Assembly (NCBI GenBank): GCA_963682175.1
Contig: OY821791.1
Coordinates: 21,356,542-21,420,541 of the forward strand
Direction of reading: 5' to 3'
Source of the DNA: Triglochin maritima
Taxonomy: Eukaryota; Streptophyta; Magnoliopsida; Alismatales; Juncaginaceae
Length of the DNA stretch: 64,000 bases
Shown: piece after piece, positions 21,770-32,641 of the stretch
Layout: every line of letters starts with the position of its first letter
Numbering within the stretch: position 1 is the first letter of the stretch
The notes under the pieces: generated by a model
Databases searched by the model: none
What the model was told of the DNA's origin: nothing
Seen by the model: only the letters and a program-made list of their open reading frames with translations
Made by a program: the position numbers and the translations under genes

Positions 21770-24700
21770 CTCCCTCTACTTCTCTCGTTTCTCCATTTCT
21801 CTCCCTTTCCCATCTCTCCTCCTCTCTCCTCCTCTCTCCTCTTCTCCATTCTCCTCCTCTCTCCCTCTTCCTTCTCTCTTATCCTCTTTTCTCCACTCTC
21901 CCTTCTCGATCTCTCGTTCTCGCTCTCCCTTTCCCCTCTTTGTCTTTTCTCCCTCTCTCTACTCTCGCCTACCTCTCCCCTCCTCCTCCCTCTTCTCCTT
22001 CTCTTCGTCTCCTTCTTCTCCCCCTCTCCTTCTTCTCTCTGCCCTCTCCCTCTTATCCCTCTCTCTTTCTCTCTTCTCCCGCTTCTCCTTTTCTCATTCT
22101 CTCTCGTTCTCCCTCTTATCCACTTTCTCTTCTCATTCTCACTCGTTCCATCTCTCCTTGTCCCTCTACCTCTCTCCTTCTACTCTCTCCCTCTCCTTCT
22201 CTCGCTCGCTTCTCCATTTTCCCCTCTTCCCTTCTCTCTCTACTCTCTCTTCTCCATCTCCTCTCTCCTTCTCTCTCTCTCCACCCTTCTCGTTATCCTG
22301 ACAAGGAGAGAAGGAAGCGAGGAGCGAGAGGGGGAGAAGGATAGGAAGAGAGGGGATAGAGAGAAGAGAAGGACGGGGAAGATGAGAAGGAGGGGGAACA
22401 CGTTCTCTCTCTATCTCCCCCTTCCCTTCCTTGCACCTCTTCTCTTTCTCCCTCTACCTTCCCCTCTCCCCTTCTCCCTCTTCTTCTCTCTCCTATCACT
22501 TTCTCTTCCCTCATCTCTGTTTTATCACTCACCCCTTTTCTCTCCTCCTCTCCTCTCCCCTTCTCTTCTCCTTATCGCCCTCCTCCACTCTCGTTCCGTC
22601 TCTCCTCCTCTATCTCTCTCGCTCCTACTCCCTCTCATTCTCATTCTCTACCCCTACTCTCCCTTCTCTATCTAGTTCCCTTCCCTATTCCCTCTTCTCC
22701 TCCTTCCCTTCTCTATCCTCTACTCATTCTCTCGCTCTCTCGTCCAATCTCTCCTTCTTCTTCTCTCTCTCCTCTCTTCTCCCTCTCCTCCTCCACTTCG
22801 CTCTCTCCACTTCTTCCTCCTCTCTCTCCTTATATCCCTCCGTCCCCTCCCTCTTCTCCTTCATTCTCTATCTCCCTCCTATCCTCTTGTCCACTCACTC
22901 CTTCTCTCGCTCTCTCTCTTCCTTCTTATCTGTCCTCTCTCGTTCTCCCTCTACTTCTCTCGTTTCTCCGTTTCTCTTCCTTTCCCATCTCTCCTCCTCT
23001 CTCCTCTTCTCTATTCTCCTCCTCTCTCCCTCTTCCTTCTCTCTTATCCTCTTTTCTCCACTCTCACTTCTCGCTCTCCCTTTCCCCTCTCTCTCTTTTC
23101 TCGCTCTCTCTACTCTCGCCTACCTCTCCCCTCCTCCTCTCTCTTCTCCTTCTCTTCGTCTCCTTCTTCTCCCCCTCTCCTTCTTCTCTCCGCCGTCTCC
23201 CTCTTATCCCTCTCTCTTTCTCTCTCTCCCCTCTTCTCCCGCTTCTCCTTTTCTCTTCTCCTTCTCTCGTTGTCCCTCTTATCCACTTTCTCTTCTCCTT
23301 CTCACTCGTTCCATCTCTCCTTTTCCCTCTACCTCTCTCCTTCTACTCTCTCCCTCTCCTTGTCTCGCTCGCTTCTCCATTTTCCCATCTCCTCTTCTCT
23401 CTCTACTCTCTCTTCTCCATCTCCTCTCTCCTTCTCTATCTCTCCACCCTTCTCGTTATCCTGACAAGGAGAGAAGGAAGCGAGGAGCGAGAGGGGGAGA
23501 AGGATAGGAAGAGAGGGGATAGAGAGAAGGGAAGGACGGGGAAGATGAGAAGGAGGGGGAACACGTTCTCTCTCTATCTCCCCCTTCCCTTCCTTGCACC
23601 TCTTCTCTTTCTCCCTCTACCTTCCCCTCCCCCCTTCTCCCTCTTCTTCTCTCTCCTATCCCCTTCTCTTCCCTCATCTCTGTTTTATCACTCACCCCTT
23701 TTCTCTCCTACTCTCCTCTCCCCTTCTCTTCGCCTTATCGCCCTCCTCCTCTCTCGTTCCGTCTCTCCTCCTCTATCTCTCTCTCTCGCTCCTACTCCCT
23801 CTCATTCTCATTCTCTACCCCTACCCTCCCTTCTCTATCTCGTTCCCTTCCCTATTCCCTCTTCTCCTCCTTCCCTTCTCTATTCTCTACTCATTCTCTC
23901 GCTCTCTTGTCCAATCTCTCCTTCTTCTTCTCTCTCTCCTCCCTTCTCCCTCTCCTCCTCCACTTCGCTCTCTCCACTTCTTCCTCCTCTCTCTCCTCAT
24001 ATCCCTCCGTCCCTCCCTCTTCTCCTTCATTCTCTATCTTCCTCCAATCCTCTTGTCCACTCCCTCCTCTCGCTCTCTCTCTTCTTTCTTATCTGTCCTC
24101 TCTCCTTCTCCCTCTACTTCTCTCGTTTCTCCGTTTCTCTCCCTTTCCCATCCCTCCACCTCTCTCCTCCTCTCTCCTCTTCTCTATTCTCCCCCTCTCT
24201 CCCTCTTCCTTCTCTCTTATCCTCTTTTCTCCACTCTCCCTTCTCGATTTCTCGTTCTCGATCTCCCTTTCCCCTCTCTCTCTTTTCTCCCTCTCTCTAC
24301 TCTCGCCTACCTCTCCCCTCCTCCTCCCTCTTCTCCTTCTCTTCGTCTCCTTCTTCTCCCCCTCTCCTTCTTCTCTCCGCCCTCTCCCTCTTTTCCCTCT
24401 CTCTTTCTCTCTCTCCCCTCTTCTCCCGCTTCTCCTTTTCTCATTCTCTCTCGTTCTCCCTCTTATCCACTTTCTCTTCTCCTTCTCACTCGTTACATCT
24501 CTCCTTTTACCTCTACCTCTCTCCTTCTACTCTCTCCCTCTCCTTTTCTCGCTCGCTTCTCCATTTTCCCCTCTCCCCTTCTCTCTCTACTCTCTCTTCT
24601 CCATCTCCTCTCTCCTTCTCTATCTCTCCACCCTTCTCATTATCCTGACAAGGAGAGAAGGAAGCGAGGAGCGAGAGGGGGAGAAGGATGGAAGAGAGGG

Positions 24701-25084
24701 GATAGAGAGAAGGGAAGGACGGGGAAGATGAGAAGGAGGGGGAACACGTTCTCTCTCTATCTCCCCCTTCCCTTCCTTGCACCTCTTCTCTTTATCCCTC
24801 TACCTTCCCCTCTCCCCTTCTCCCTCTTCTTCTCTCTCCTATCCCCTTCTCTTCCCTCATCTCTGTTTTATCACTCACCCCTTTTCTCTCCTCCTCTCCT
24901 CTCCCCTTCTCTTCTCCTTATCGCCCTCCTCCTCTCTTGTTCCGTCTCTCCTCCTCTATCTTTCTCGCTCCTACTCCCTCTCATTCTCATTCTCTACCCC
25001 TACCCTCCCTTCTCTATCTCGTTCCCTTCCCTATTCCCTCTTCTCCTCCTTCCCTTCTCTATCCTCTACTCATTCTCTCGCTCT
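21755..25084 (-). repeat. GA-rich satellite array, inverted, after LINE copy 2
   Basis: Pyrimidine on the + strand. Anchors at 22297, 23460 and 24644, spacing 1163 and 1184. From 15195 to 22297 the spacing is 7102, which becomes 1173 after subtracting the LINE and one duplication, so no satellite sequence was lost at insertion. Confidence 0.93.
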
Positions 25085-25284
25085 NNNNNNNNNNNNNNNN
25101 NNNNNNNNNNNNNNNNNNNNNNNNNNNNNNNNNNNNNNNNNNNNNNNNNNNNNNNNNNNNNNNNNNNNNNNNNNNNNNNNNNNNNNNNNNNNNNNNNNNN
25201 NNNNNNNNNNNNNNNNNNNNNNNNNNNNNNNNNNNNNNNNNNNNNNNNNNNNNNNNNNNNNNNNNNNNNNNNNNNNNNNNNNNN
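25085..25284. other. Assembly gap, 200 N
   Basis: Exactly 200 N in the satellite. A round number usually marks a scaffold gap of unknown size. The anchors on either side (24644 and 26374) are 1730 apart including the N's, not a whole number of monomers. Confidence 0.98.
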
Positions 25285-26465
25285 GGGGGAACACGTTCTC
25301 TCTCTATCTCCCCCTTCCCTTCCTTGCACCTCTTCTCTTTCTCCCTCTACCTTCCCCTCTCCCCTTCTCCCTCTTCTTCTCTCTCCTATCCCTTTCTCTT
25401 CCCTCATCTCTGTTTTATCACTCACCCCTTTTCTCTCCTCCTCTCCACTCCCCTTCTCTTCTCCTTATCGCCCTCCTCCACTCTCGTTCCGTCTCTCCTC
25501 CTCTATCTCTCTCGCTCCTACTCCCTCTCATTCTCATTCTCTACCCCTACTCTCCCTTCTCTATCTCGTTCCCTTCCCTATTCCCTCTTCTCCTCCTTCC
25601 CTTCTCTATCCTCTACTCATTCTCTCGCTCTCTCGTCCAATCTCTCCTTCTTCTTCTCTCTCTCCTCCCTTCTCCCTCTCCTCCTCCACTTCGCTCTCTC
25701 CACTTCTTCCTCCTCTCTCTCCTCATCTCCCTCCGTCCCCTCCCTCTTCTCCTTCATTCTCTATCTCCCTCCTATCCTCTTGTCCACTCCCTCCTTCTCT
25801 CGCTCTCTCTCTTCCTTCTTATCTGTCCTCTCTCCTTCTCCCTCTACTTCTCTCGTTTCTCCGTTTCTCGCCCTTTCCCATCCCTCCTCCTCTCTCCTCC
25901 TCTCTCCTCTTCTCTATTCTCCTCCTCTCTCCCTCTTCCTTCTCTCTTATCATCTTTTCTCCACTCTCCCTTCTCGATCTCTCGTTCTCGCTCTCCCTTT
26001 CCCCTCTCTCTCTTTTCTCCCTCTATCTACTCTCGCCTACCTCTCCCCTCCTCCTCCCTCTTCTCCTTCTCTTCGTCTCCTTCTTCTCCCCCTCTCCTTC
26101 TTCTCTCCGCCCTCTCCCTCTTATCCCTCTCTCTTTCTCTCTCTCCCCTCTTCTCTCGCTTCTACTTTTCTCATTCTCTCTCGTTCTCCCTCTTATCCAC
26201 TTTCTCTTCTCCTTTTCACTCGTTCCATCTCTCCTTGTCCGTCTACCTCTCTCCTTCTACTCTCTCCCTCTCCTTCTCTTGCTCGCTTCTCCATTTTCCC
26301 CTCTCCCTTTCTCTCTCTACTCTCTTTTCTCCATCTACTCTCTCCTTCTCTATCTCTCCACCCTTCTCGTTATCCTGACAAGGAGAGAAGGAAGCGAGGA
26401 GCGAGAAGTGGAGAAGGATAGGAAGAGAGGGGATAGAGAGAAGGGAAGGACGGGGAAGATGAGAA
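25285..26465 (-). repeat. GA-rich satellite array, inverted, after the gap
   Basis: Pyrimidine on the + strand with an anchor at 26374. It resumes inside an opposite-polarity block (GGGGGAACACGTTCTC) directly after the gap. Confidence 0.9.
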
Positions 26466-26500
26466 TGAGAGGGAGTAGGAGCGAGAGAGATAGAGGAGGA
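26440..26500. other. Second orientation switch of the satellite array
   Basis: The inverted monomer enters its purine block after the anchor (GACAAGGAGAGAAGGAAGCG ... GACGGGGAAGATGAGAA). It then joins the ordinary purine monomer (TGAGAGGGAGTAGGAGCGAG) at about 26465 instead of leaving the block through GGAGGGGGAACACGTTC. From here on the + strand is purine again. Confidence 0.85.
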
Positions 26501-29322
26501 GAGACGGAACGAGAGAGGAGGAGGGTGATAAGGAGAAGAGAAGGGGAGAGGAGAGGAGGAGAGAAAAGGGGTGAGTGATAAAACAGAGATGAGGGAAGAC
26601 AAGGGGATAGGAGAGAGAAGAAGAGGGAGAAGGGGAGAGGGGAAGGTAGAGAGAGAAAGAGAAGAGGTGCAAGGAAGGGAAGGGGGAGATAGAGAGAGAA
26701 CATGTTCCCCCTCCTTCTCATCTTCCCCGTCCTTCCTTTCTCTCTATCCCCTCTCTTCCTATCCTTCTCCTCCTCTCGCTCCTCGCTTCCTTCTCTCCTT
26801 GTCAGGATATCGAGAAGGGTGGAGAGATAGAGAAGGAGAGAGGAGATGGAGAAGAGAGAGTAGAGAGAGAAGAGGAGAGGGGAAAATGGAGAAGCGAGCG
26901 AGAGAAGGAGAGGGAGAGAGTAGAAGGAGAGAGGTAGAGGGAAAAGGAGAGATGGAACGAGTGAGAAGGAGAAGAGAAATTGGATAAGAGGGACAACGAG
27001 AGAGAATGAGAAAAGGAGAAGCGGGAGAAGAGGGGAGAGAGAGAAAGAGAGAGGGATAAGAGGGAGACGGCGGAGAGAAGAAGGAGAGGGGGAGAAGAAG
27101 GAGACGAAGAGAAGGAGAAGAGGGAGGAGGAGGGGAGAGGTAGGCGAGAGTAGAGAGAGGGAGAAAAGAGAGAGAGGGGAAAGGGAGAGCGAGAACGAGA
27201 GATGGAGAAGGGAGAGTGGAGAAAAGAGGATAAGAGAGAAGGAAGAGGGAGAGAGGAGGAGAATAGAGAAGAGGAGAGAGAAGGAGAGAGGATAAAGATG
27301 GGAAAGGGAGAGAAACGGAGAAACGAGACATGTAGAGGGAGAAGGAGAGAGGACAGATAAGTAGGAAGAGAGAGAGCGAGAGAAGGAGGGAGTGGACAAT
27401 AGGATAGGAGGGAGATAGAGAATGAAGGAGAAGAGGGAGGGGACAGAGGGATATGGGGAGAGATAGGAGGAAGAAGTAGAGAGAGTGGAGTGGAGGAGGA
27501 GAGGGAGAAGGGAGGAGAGAGAGAAGAAGAAGGAGAGATTGGACGAGAGAGCGAGAGAATGAGTAGAGGATAGAGAAGGGAAGGAGGAGAAGAGGGAATA
27601 GGGAAGGGAATGAGATAGAGAAGGGAGGGTAGGGGTAGAGAATGAGAGTGAGAGGGAGTAGGAGCGAGAGTGATAGAGGAGGAGAGACGGAACGAGAGAG
27701 GAGGAGGGCGATAAGGAGAAGAGAAGGGGAGAGGAGGAGAGAAAAGGGGTGAGTGATAAAACAGAGATGAGGGAAGAGGAGGGGATAGGAGAGAGAAGAA
27801 GAGGGAGAAGGGGAGAGGGGAAGGTAGAGGGAGAAAGAGAAGAGGTGCAAGGAAGGGAAGGGGGAGATAGAGAGAGAACGTGTTCCCCCTCCATCTCATC
27901 TTCCCCGTCCTTCCCTTCTCTCTATCCCCTCTCTTCCTATCCTTCTCCTTCTCTCGCTCCTCGCTTCCTTCTCTCCTTGTCAGGATAACGAGAAGGGTGG
28001 ACAGATAGAGAAGGAGAGAGGAGATGGAGAAGAGAGAGTAGAGAGAGAAGGGGAGAGGGGAAAATGGAGAAGCGAGCGAGAGATGGAGAGGGAGAGAGTA
28101 GAAGGAGAGAGGTAGAGGGACAAGGAGAGATGGAACGAGTGAGAAGGAGAAGAGAAAGTGGATAAGAGGGAGAACGAGAGAGAATGACAAAAAGAGAAGC
28201 GGGAGAAGAGGGGAGAGAGAGAGAGAGAGAGGGATAAGAGGGAGACGGCGGAGAGAGGAAGGAGAGGGGGAGAAGAAGGAGACGAAGAGAAGGAGAAGAG
28301 GGAGGAGGAGGGGAGAGGTAGGCAAGAGTAGAGAGAGGGAGAAAAGATAGAGAGGGGAAAGGGAGAGCGAGAACGATAGATCGAGAAGGGAGAGTGGAGA
28401 AAAGAGGATAAGAGAGAAGGAAGAGGGAGAAAGGAGGAGAATAGAGAAGAGGAGAGAGGAGGAGAGAGGATAAAGATGGGAAAGGGAGAGAAACGAGAGA
28501 AGTAGAGGGAGAAGGAGAGAGGACAGATAAGAAGGAAGAGAGAGAGAGCGAGAGAAGGAGGGAGTGGACAAGAGGATAGGAGGGAGATAGAGAATGAAGG
28601 AGAAGAGGGAGGGGACGGAGGGATATGAGGAGAGAGAGGAGGAAGAAGTAGAGAGAGCGGAGTGGAGGAGGAGAGGGAGAAGGGAGGAGAGAGAGAAGAA
28701 GAAGGAGAGATTGGACGAGAGAGCGAGAGAATGACTAGAGGATAGAGAAGGGAAGGAGGAGAAGAGGGAATAGGGAAGGGAACGAGATAGAGAAGGGAGG
28801 GTAGGGGTAGAGAATGAGAATGAGAGGGAGTAGGAGCGAGCGAGATAGAGGAGGAGAGACGGAACGAGAGAGGAGGAGGGCGATAAGGAGAAGAGAAGGG
28901 GAGAGGAGAGGAGGAGAGAAATGGGGTGAGTGATAAAACAGAGATGAGGGAAGAGAAGGGGATAGGAGAGAGAAGAAGAGGGAGAAGGGGAGAGGGAGAA
29001 AGAGAAGAGGTGCAAGGAAGGGAAGGGGGAGATAGAGAGAGAACGTGTTCCCCCTCCTTCTCATCTTCCCCGTCCTTCCCTTCTCTTTATCCCCTCTCTT
29101 CCTATCCTTCTCCCCCTCTCGCTCCTCGCTTCCTTCTCTCCTTGTCAGGATAACGAGAAGGGTGGAGAGATAAAGAAGGAGAGTGGAGATGGAGAAAAGA
29201 GAGTAGAAGCAAGAGGTAGAGAATGAGAATGAGAGGGAGTAGGAGCAAGAGAGATAGAGGAGGAGAGACGGAACGAGAGGGGGGGAGGGCGATAAGGAGA
29301 AGAGAAGGGGAGAGGAGAGGAG
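26466..29322 (+). repeat. GA-rich satellite array, purine strand on +, up to the copia insertion
   Basis: Anchors at 26800, 27978 and 29143, spacing 1178 and 1165. At about 29205-29215 an internal deletion of roughly 745 bp joins two distant parts of the monomer. The last five bases (29318-29322, AGGAG) are the left target-site duplication of the copia element. Confidence 0.93.
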
Positions 29323-29712
29323 TGTAAGCAATCTACGATTGAATCTACAGGTTCAGAATTACCTTTGGTGGAAAGAACCTGTGGCAGCGGAATGGATCGG
29401 CGATCACCTCACGGAATCCTCTGGAGCACCGGTCGGTCTTCTACTCTCTTGGAGAAGAAGCATGAGTCCACAACCCAAGAGGCCACGGATTTGGCTTGGT
29501 GGATGTGGAGGGACGAATGGGAGAGAGAGGGAGAGGTGGCGGCTAGGGTTTGGTGGGGCTAGGTTTTGCACACAAGAATCATCTCATCCAATGGGAGGCT
29601 CCCCTACTTATATAGATGGCCCCACCCTAAACCCTAATGCGCAGCCAATGAGAGTGCGCCACGTGTCAGTGCTTTGGGCAAACATCATCTTAATCCTTAG
29701 ATTAATCCAATA
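29323..29712 (-). repeat. Copia A 3' LTR
   Basis: On the + strand it begins TGTAAGCAATC and ends GATTAATCCAATA. In element sense it runs TATTGGATTAATC ... GATTGCTTACA, so the expected TG start has become TA while the CA end is kept. It contains TTATATAG on the + strand (a TATA box on the minus strand), as in the other LTR. Confidence 0.92.
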
Positions 29713-29726
29713 TGTCCCACTTGCAC
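29713..29726 (-). other. Copia A polypurine tract
   Basis: In element sense GTGCAAGTGGGACA lies directly before the 3' LTR. The AAGTGGGA-type sequence followed by (T)TTGGAT is common at the 3' internal end of plant copia elements and primes plus-strand DNA synthesis. Confidence 0.6.
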
Positions 29727-29757
29727 AACAGCATGTCAACAACACGTCATCTTCTTT

Positions 29758-29955
29758 TGTGTCCCTGACACATACGTATATATCCCCGATACATACAATC
29801 ATAAGATGGCAATGTGTCACCTCTTCATGTGTCCCCGACACATATGTATACATCCCTGATATATACAACTATTTCTCTCTTCCAAGAATGCATCCACAAT
29901 ACGCAAGTCTCCGATCATGTATCCCTGATACAAGACCATCTGTGTCCCCGACACA
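29758..29955. repeat. Three short hairpin repeats TGTGTC-CCC-GACACA
   Basis: TGTGTCCCTGACACA at 29758-29772 and TGTGTCCCCGACACA at 29829-29843 and 29941-29955. Each is a 6-bp inverted repeat around a 3-base spacer, within looser CATATGTATACATCCCTGAT-type sequence. Confidence 0.75.
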
Positions 29956-30666
29956 TGTACTCTTCCGATCATACGGACAAATGGGTCGTGCGACCGGTGA
30001 TGCACCTGCAATTAGGAGTCTCTAACTAGAAACCTTACTAGAAGGCCAGAATGACAACATCCTCACAAAAATAATAATTAAGCAGTCAAATGTACATCAC
30101 TGTTCCCCAGGTTTACTCAGAAACTCACTTGACAAGAACGGTATCCCGATCCCTCGGAGAGAATACCTTCTTGTCCTCAAGGTACTTGCCACTGTATCCA
30201 ATACAGTTGGGCCCAGCAAATACTTTTAGTGCAGTCGAGTCAAACCTTTCCCTTCGCACCAGACCACCATTACACTCAGAGTTGACTCCTTTCCCGAAGA
30301 TGCCTCTTTAGACCGAATCTCTCATGGTCATAGATAACATCCCAAAGTAGCCACATCAACTCTTTGCTTCATGGTGTCGTCGAAGGTCACTGACGGTAAC
30401 TAATGACAATCAAGTCTTGGACTCACACAGTGAAGGAGCAGGGATCCATCCTTTCACTTCCCAATGGTCTCTCAACACATGATGTATGACAAACATGTTA
30501 TGGTGGATCATACTGTACACAACATTATGTCTGTCTCTCAACACCATACAAGTCTCAGTCCAGTCGCACCCCCTCTGCGCCTGACCCGAGCTTCATCATT
30601 GTCGCCTTAACACCATAAAGGTGCCACCTAGCGCCACATGTGATGCTCGCACTTGGCTTCTATAGG

Positions 30667-30695
30667 TGACATGAATCGTGGGAACATTCATGTCA
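30667..30695. repeat. Perfect 10-bp inverted repeat in copia A
   Basis: TGACATGAAT at 30667-30676 and ATTCATGTCA at 30686-30695 around a 9-base spacer; could form a stable RNA or DNA hairpin. Confidence 0.7.
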
Positions 30696-30988
30696 ATCCT
30701 CACCAACATAGAGGATCTCATGTTGATTCCTAACCAAGGCGACTGTCCTATCATGAACTACTCTGGATCTATAAGATCTCCTCATGATTAGTCGCATCTC
30801 TGCTCGCTATCAAAAGCGCCATAGGCAAATGCTCGTGTGAGTGAGCATTCTTCAGCCTATTGACAGAATAATATTTTATGCTAGAACAACTACATCAACA
30901 AAACAGATATAGTCGAAGGAAAAAACAATCACTCGTAAAAGGAAGTTAGACATGCCAATACATCAAAGTCTGCGTAAGCCTAAGGACT

Positions 30989-31672
30989 TCACTGAGACAC
31001 AAACGAGTCCTTAGCTATAGTCTTGGTAAGAGGGTCAGCTACCATAAGACTAGTAGACACATGTCTTAACACAACTTCCTTTATCGCTATGATGTCCTTC
31101 ACAAAATGATACCTAACCTGTATGTGTTTGGTCTTTCCATGATATTTAGGGTCTTTAACATAACAAAGGGCAGCCATGCTGTCACAATAGACAACAACAG
31201 GCTCATCAGATGTCTCTACTAGCCCAGTATGTCGTAAGAACCTCCTCAACCAAACTGCCTCCTGTACTGCTATAGAGCATGCAACTTACTCTGCTTCCAT
31301 AGTCGACAAGGCTATACAAGTTTACTTCTTGCTGGACCATGAGATGGCCCCATTAGCCAGCAAGAAAGCATAACCAGAGGTAGACTTTCTTTCATCAATG
31401 TCTCCAGCCCAATCGGCATCACTATAGCCAATCAGGCGGAGATCTGATGCTTGGTAACACAACATGTAGTTACTCGTTCCTCTGAGGTATCTCATGATTC
31501 TCTTGACTGTCTTACTTTTAATCTTGAGTATCCACTTGGCCCCAATGGCCTTTCGGTTCGGCGGTAAGTCGACCAAGTCCCAGACTCGATTAACTTTCAT
31601 CGACTCCATCTCTTCCTTTTTAACTTCTAACCACTCTTTAGCATTTGGCCCTTCCAGATCTCTTTGAAGGTC
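30989..31672 (-). pseudogene. Copia A RT start joined to RNase H, reverse transcriptase core deleted
   Basis: The frame begins in [15 protein letters not shown] and [12 protein letters not shown], the start of the copia reverse transcriptase. It then jumps directly to VKRIMRYLRGT, which in copia B lies about 285 codons further on. The polymerase core with YVDD is missing, yet the frame is kept. RNase H follows (SDADWAGDIDERKSTSGYAF, then the VVYCDSMAALCY and KTKHIQVRYHFVKD regions), interrupted by in-frame stops near 31322 and 31283. The end ADPLTKTIAKDSF is intact. The upstream border is a frameshift around 31655-31665 from the integrase frame. RNase H would remove the RNA template after copying; here no product is expected. 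Confidence 0.87.
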
Positions 31673-32641
31673 TCTGGTTCTTGCTCATCGATTACTGTCA
31701 TCCCAGATGATTCATAATCAATTTCTTCTTGAGCTATTATGAGGGCCTCTTCCTCTAAGCGAAATCTCCTGCGAGGAATTAGCCCGCGTTTACTTCGACA
31801 CAGATGGGTATTTGATGGCTCATCCTCCGTGAGAGCTATCGGATCCTCAGCATTGCTGCTCCCACTAGGATTGACTGGTGGAACCTCATGTTCAACTTCC
31901 AGATCCTGCTCCCGTGGAGTTGCAATGTCCTCATCTTGTCGTTCAAAGAAATCCACTGACTCTTTGATAGCTCCAGCAAGGGTTGGAAAATCATTTTCGA
32001 AGAATGTGGCATCCCTAGACTCTAGTTCCGTCCTTCTTTCATTCTCGTCTAACCCGATAAAAACATAACCTTTGGAGAGATCACTGTATTTTACAAAGAT
32101 ACACTTTTTCCCTCTAGGTCCTAGTTTTCCATATCCGTGACTAGCAGAATGAATGTACGCTGCGCATCCCCAAGGACGCAACAGACTAAAATCAGGCTTC
32201 CGTCCTGTCCATAACTCATATGGAGTTGAGGGAACCGATTTTGTTGGAACTCTATTGAGGATATAGGCAGCAGTCATTAGAGCATCTCCCCAAAACGAAA
32301 TTGGTAAGCTCGCATGCGCCATCATGGATCTAACCATGTCTAGCAACGTTCTATTCCTTCTCTCGGCAACAGCATTTTGCTGAGGAGTATATGTCATAGT
32401 GAGTTGTCTAGATATCCCTTTTCATCACATAACTCTTTGAACATTATGGAGAGATATTCACCACCTCTATCCGTTTTAAGAGTTTTTATCTTATTATCCA
32501 ACTGATTCTCAACTAAGCTCATGAATTTCTTAAAACATTCTAGAGCTTATGACTTGTGAGAAATAAGATAAATATGACCATATCTAGTGAAGTCATCAAT
32601 GAATGTGATGAAGTAACTTTGTCCATGTCTAGTACGCACAT
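31627..32641 (-). pseudogene. Copia A integrase region with stops and frameshift
   Basis: Continues from the gag-protease frame after a TGA that replaces a Gly codon just downstream of HSDIC. Integrase core motifs are present: YFITFIDDFTRY, LRTDRGGEYLS and, after a one-base frameshift near 32408, [19 protein letters not shown]. The expected [10 protein letters not shown] has Ala for Gly. A further TAA interrupts SHKS/ALECFKK near 32549. Downstream are the copia linker motifs [26 protein letters not shown] and LRPWGCAAY, then an acidic spacer. Integrase inserts the cDNA into the host chromosome; this copy cannot make it. The TGA and the frameshift also occur at the same places in copia D. Confidence 0.88.

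Larger units (their letters stand above)
29727..30988 (-). other. Copia A noncoding 3' internal region
   Basis: About 1.26 kb between the end of the pol frame and the polypurine tract, without credible reading frames. It holds three copies of a short hairpin motif (29758-29772, 29829-29843, 29941-29955) and a 10-bp perfect stem at 30667-30695. Such a long 3' noncoding stretch is unusual for a copia element of this size. Confidence 0.7.

Noticed and set aside
29323..30900. Copia A LTR longer than 390 bp, up to about 1.5 kb
   Set aside because: The right LTR ends exactly where TSD and satellite begin, and the left one ends next to a polypurine-like tract, fixing the length at 390.
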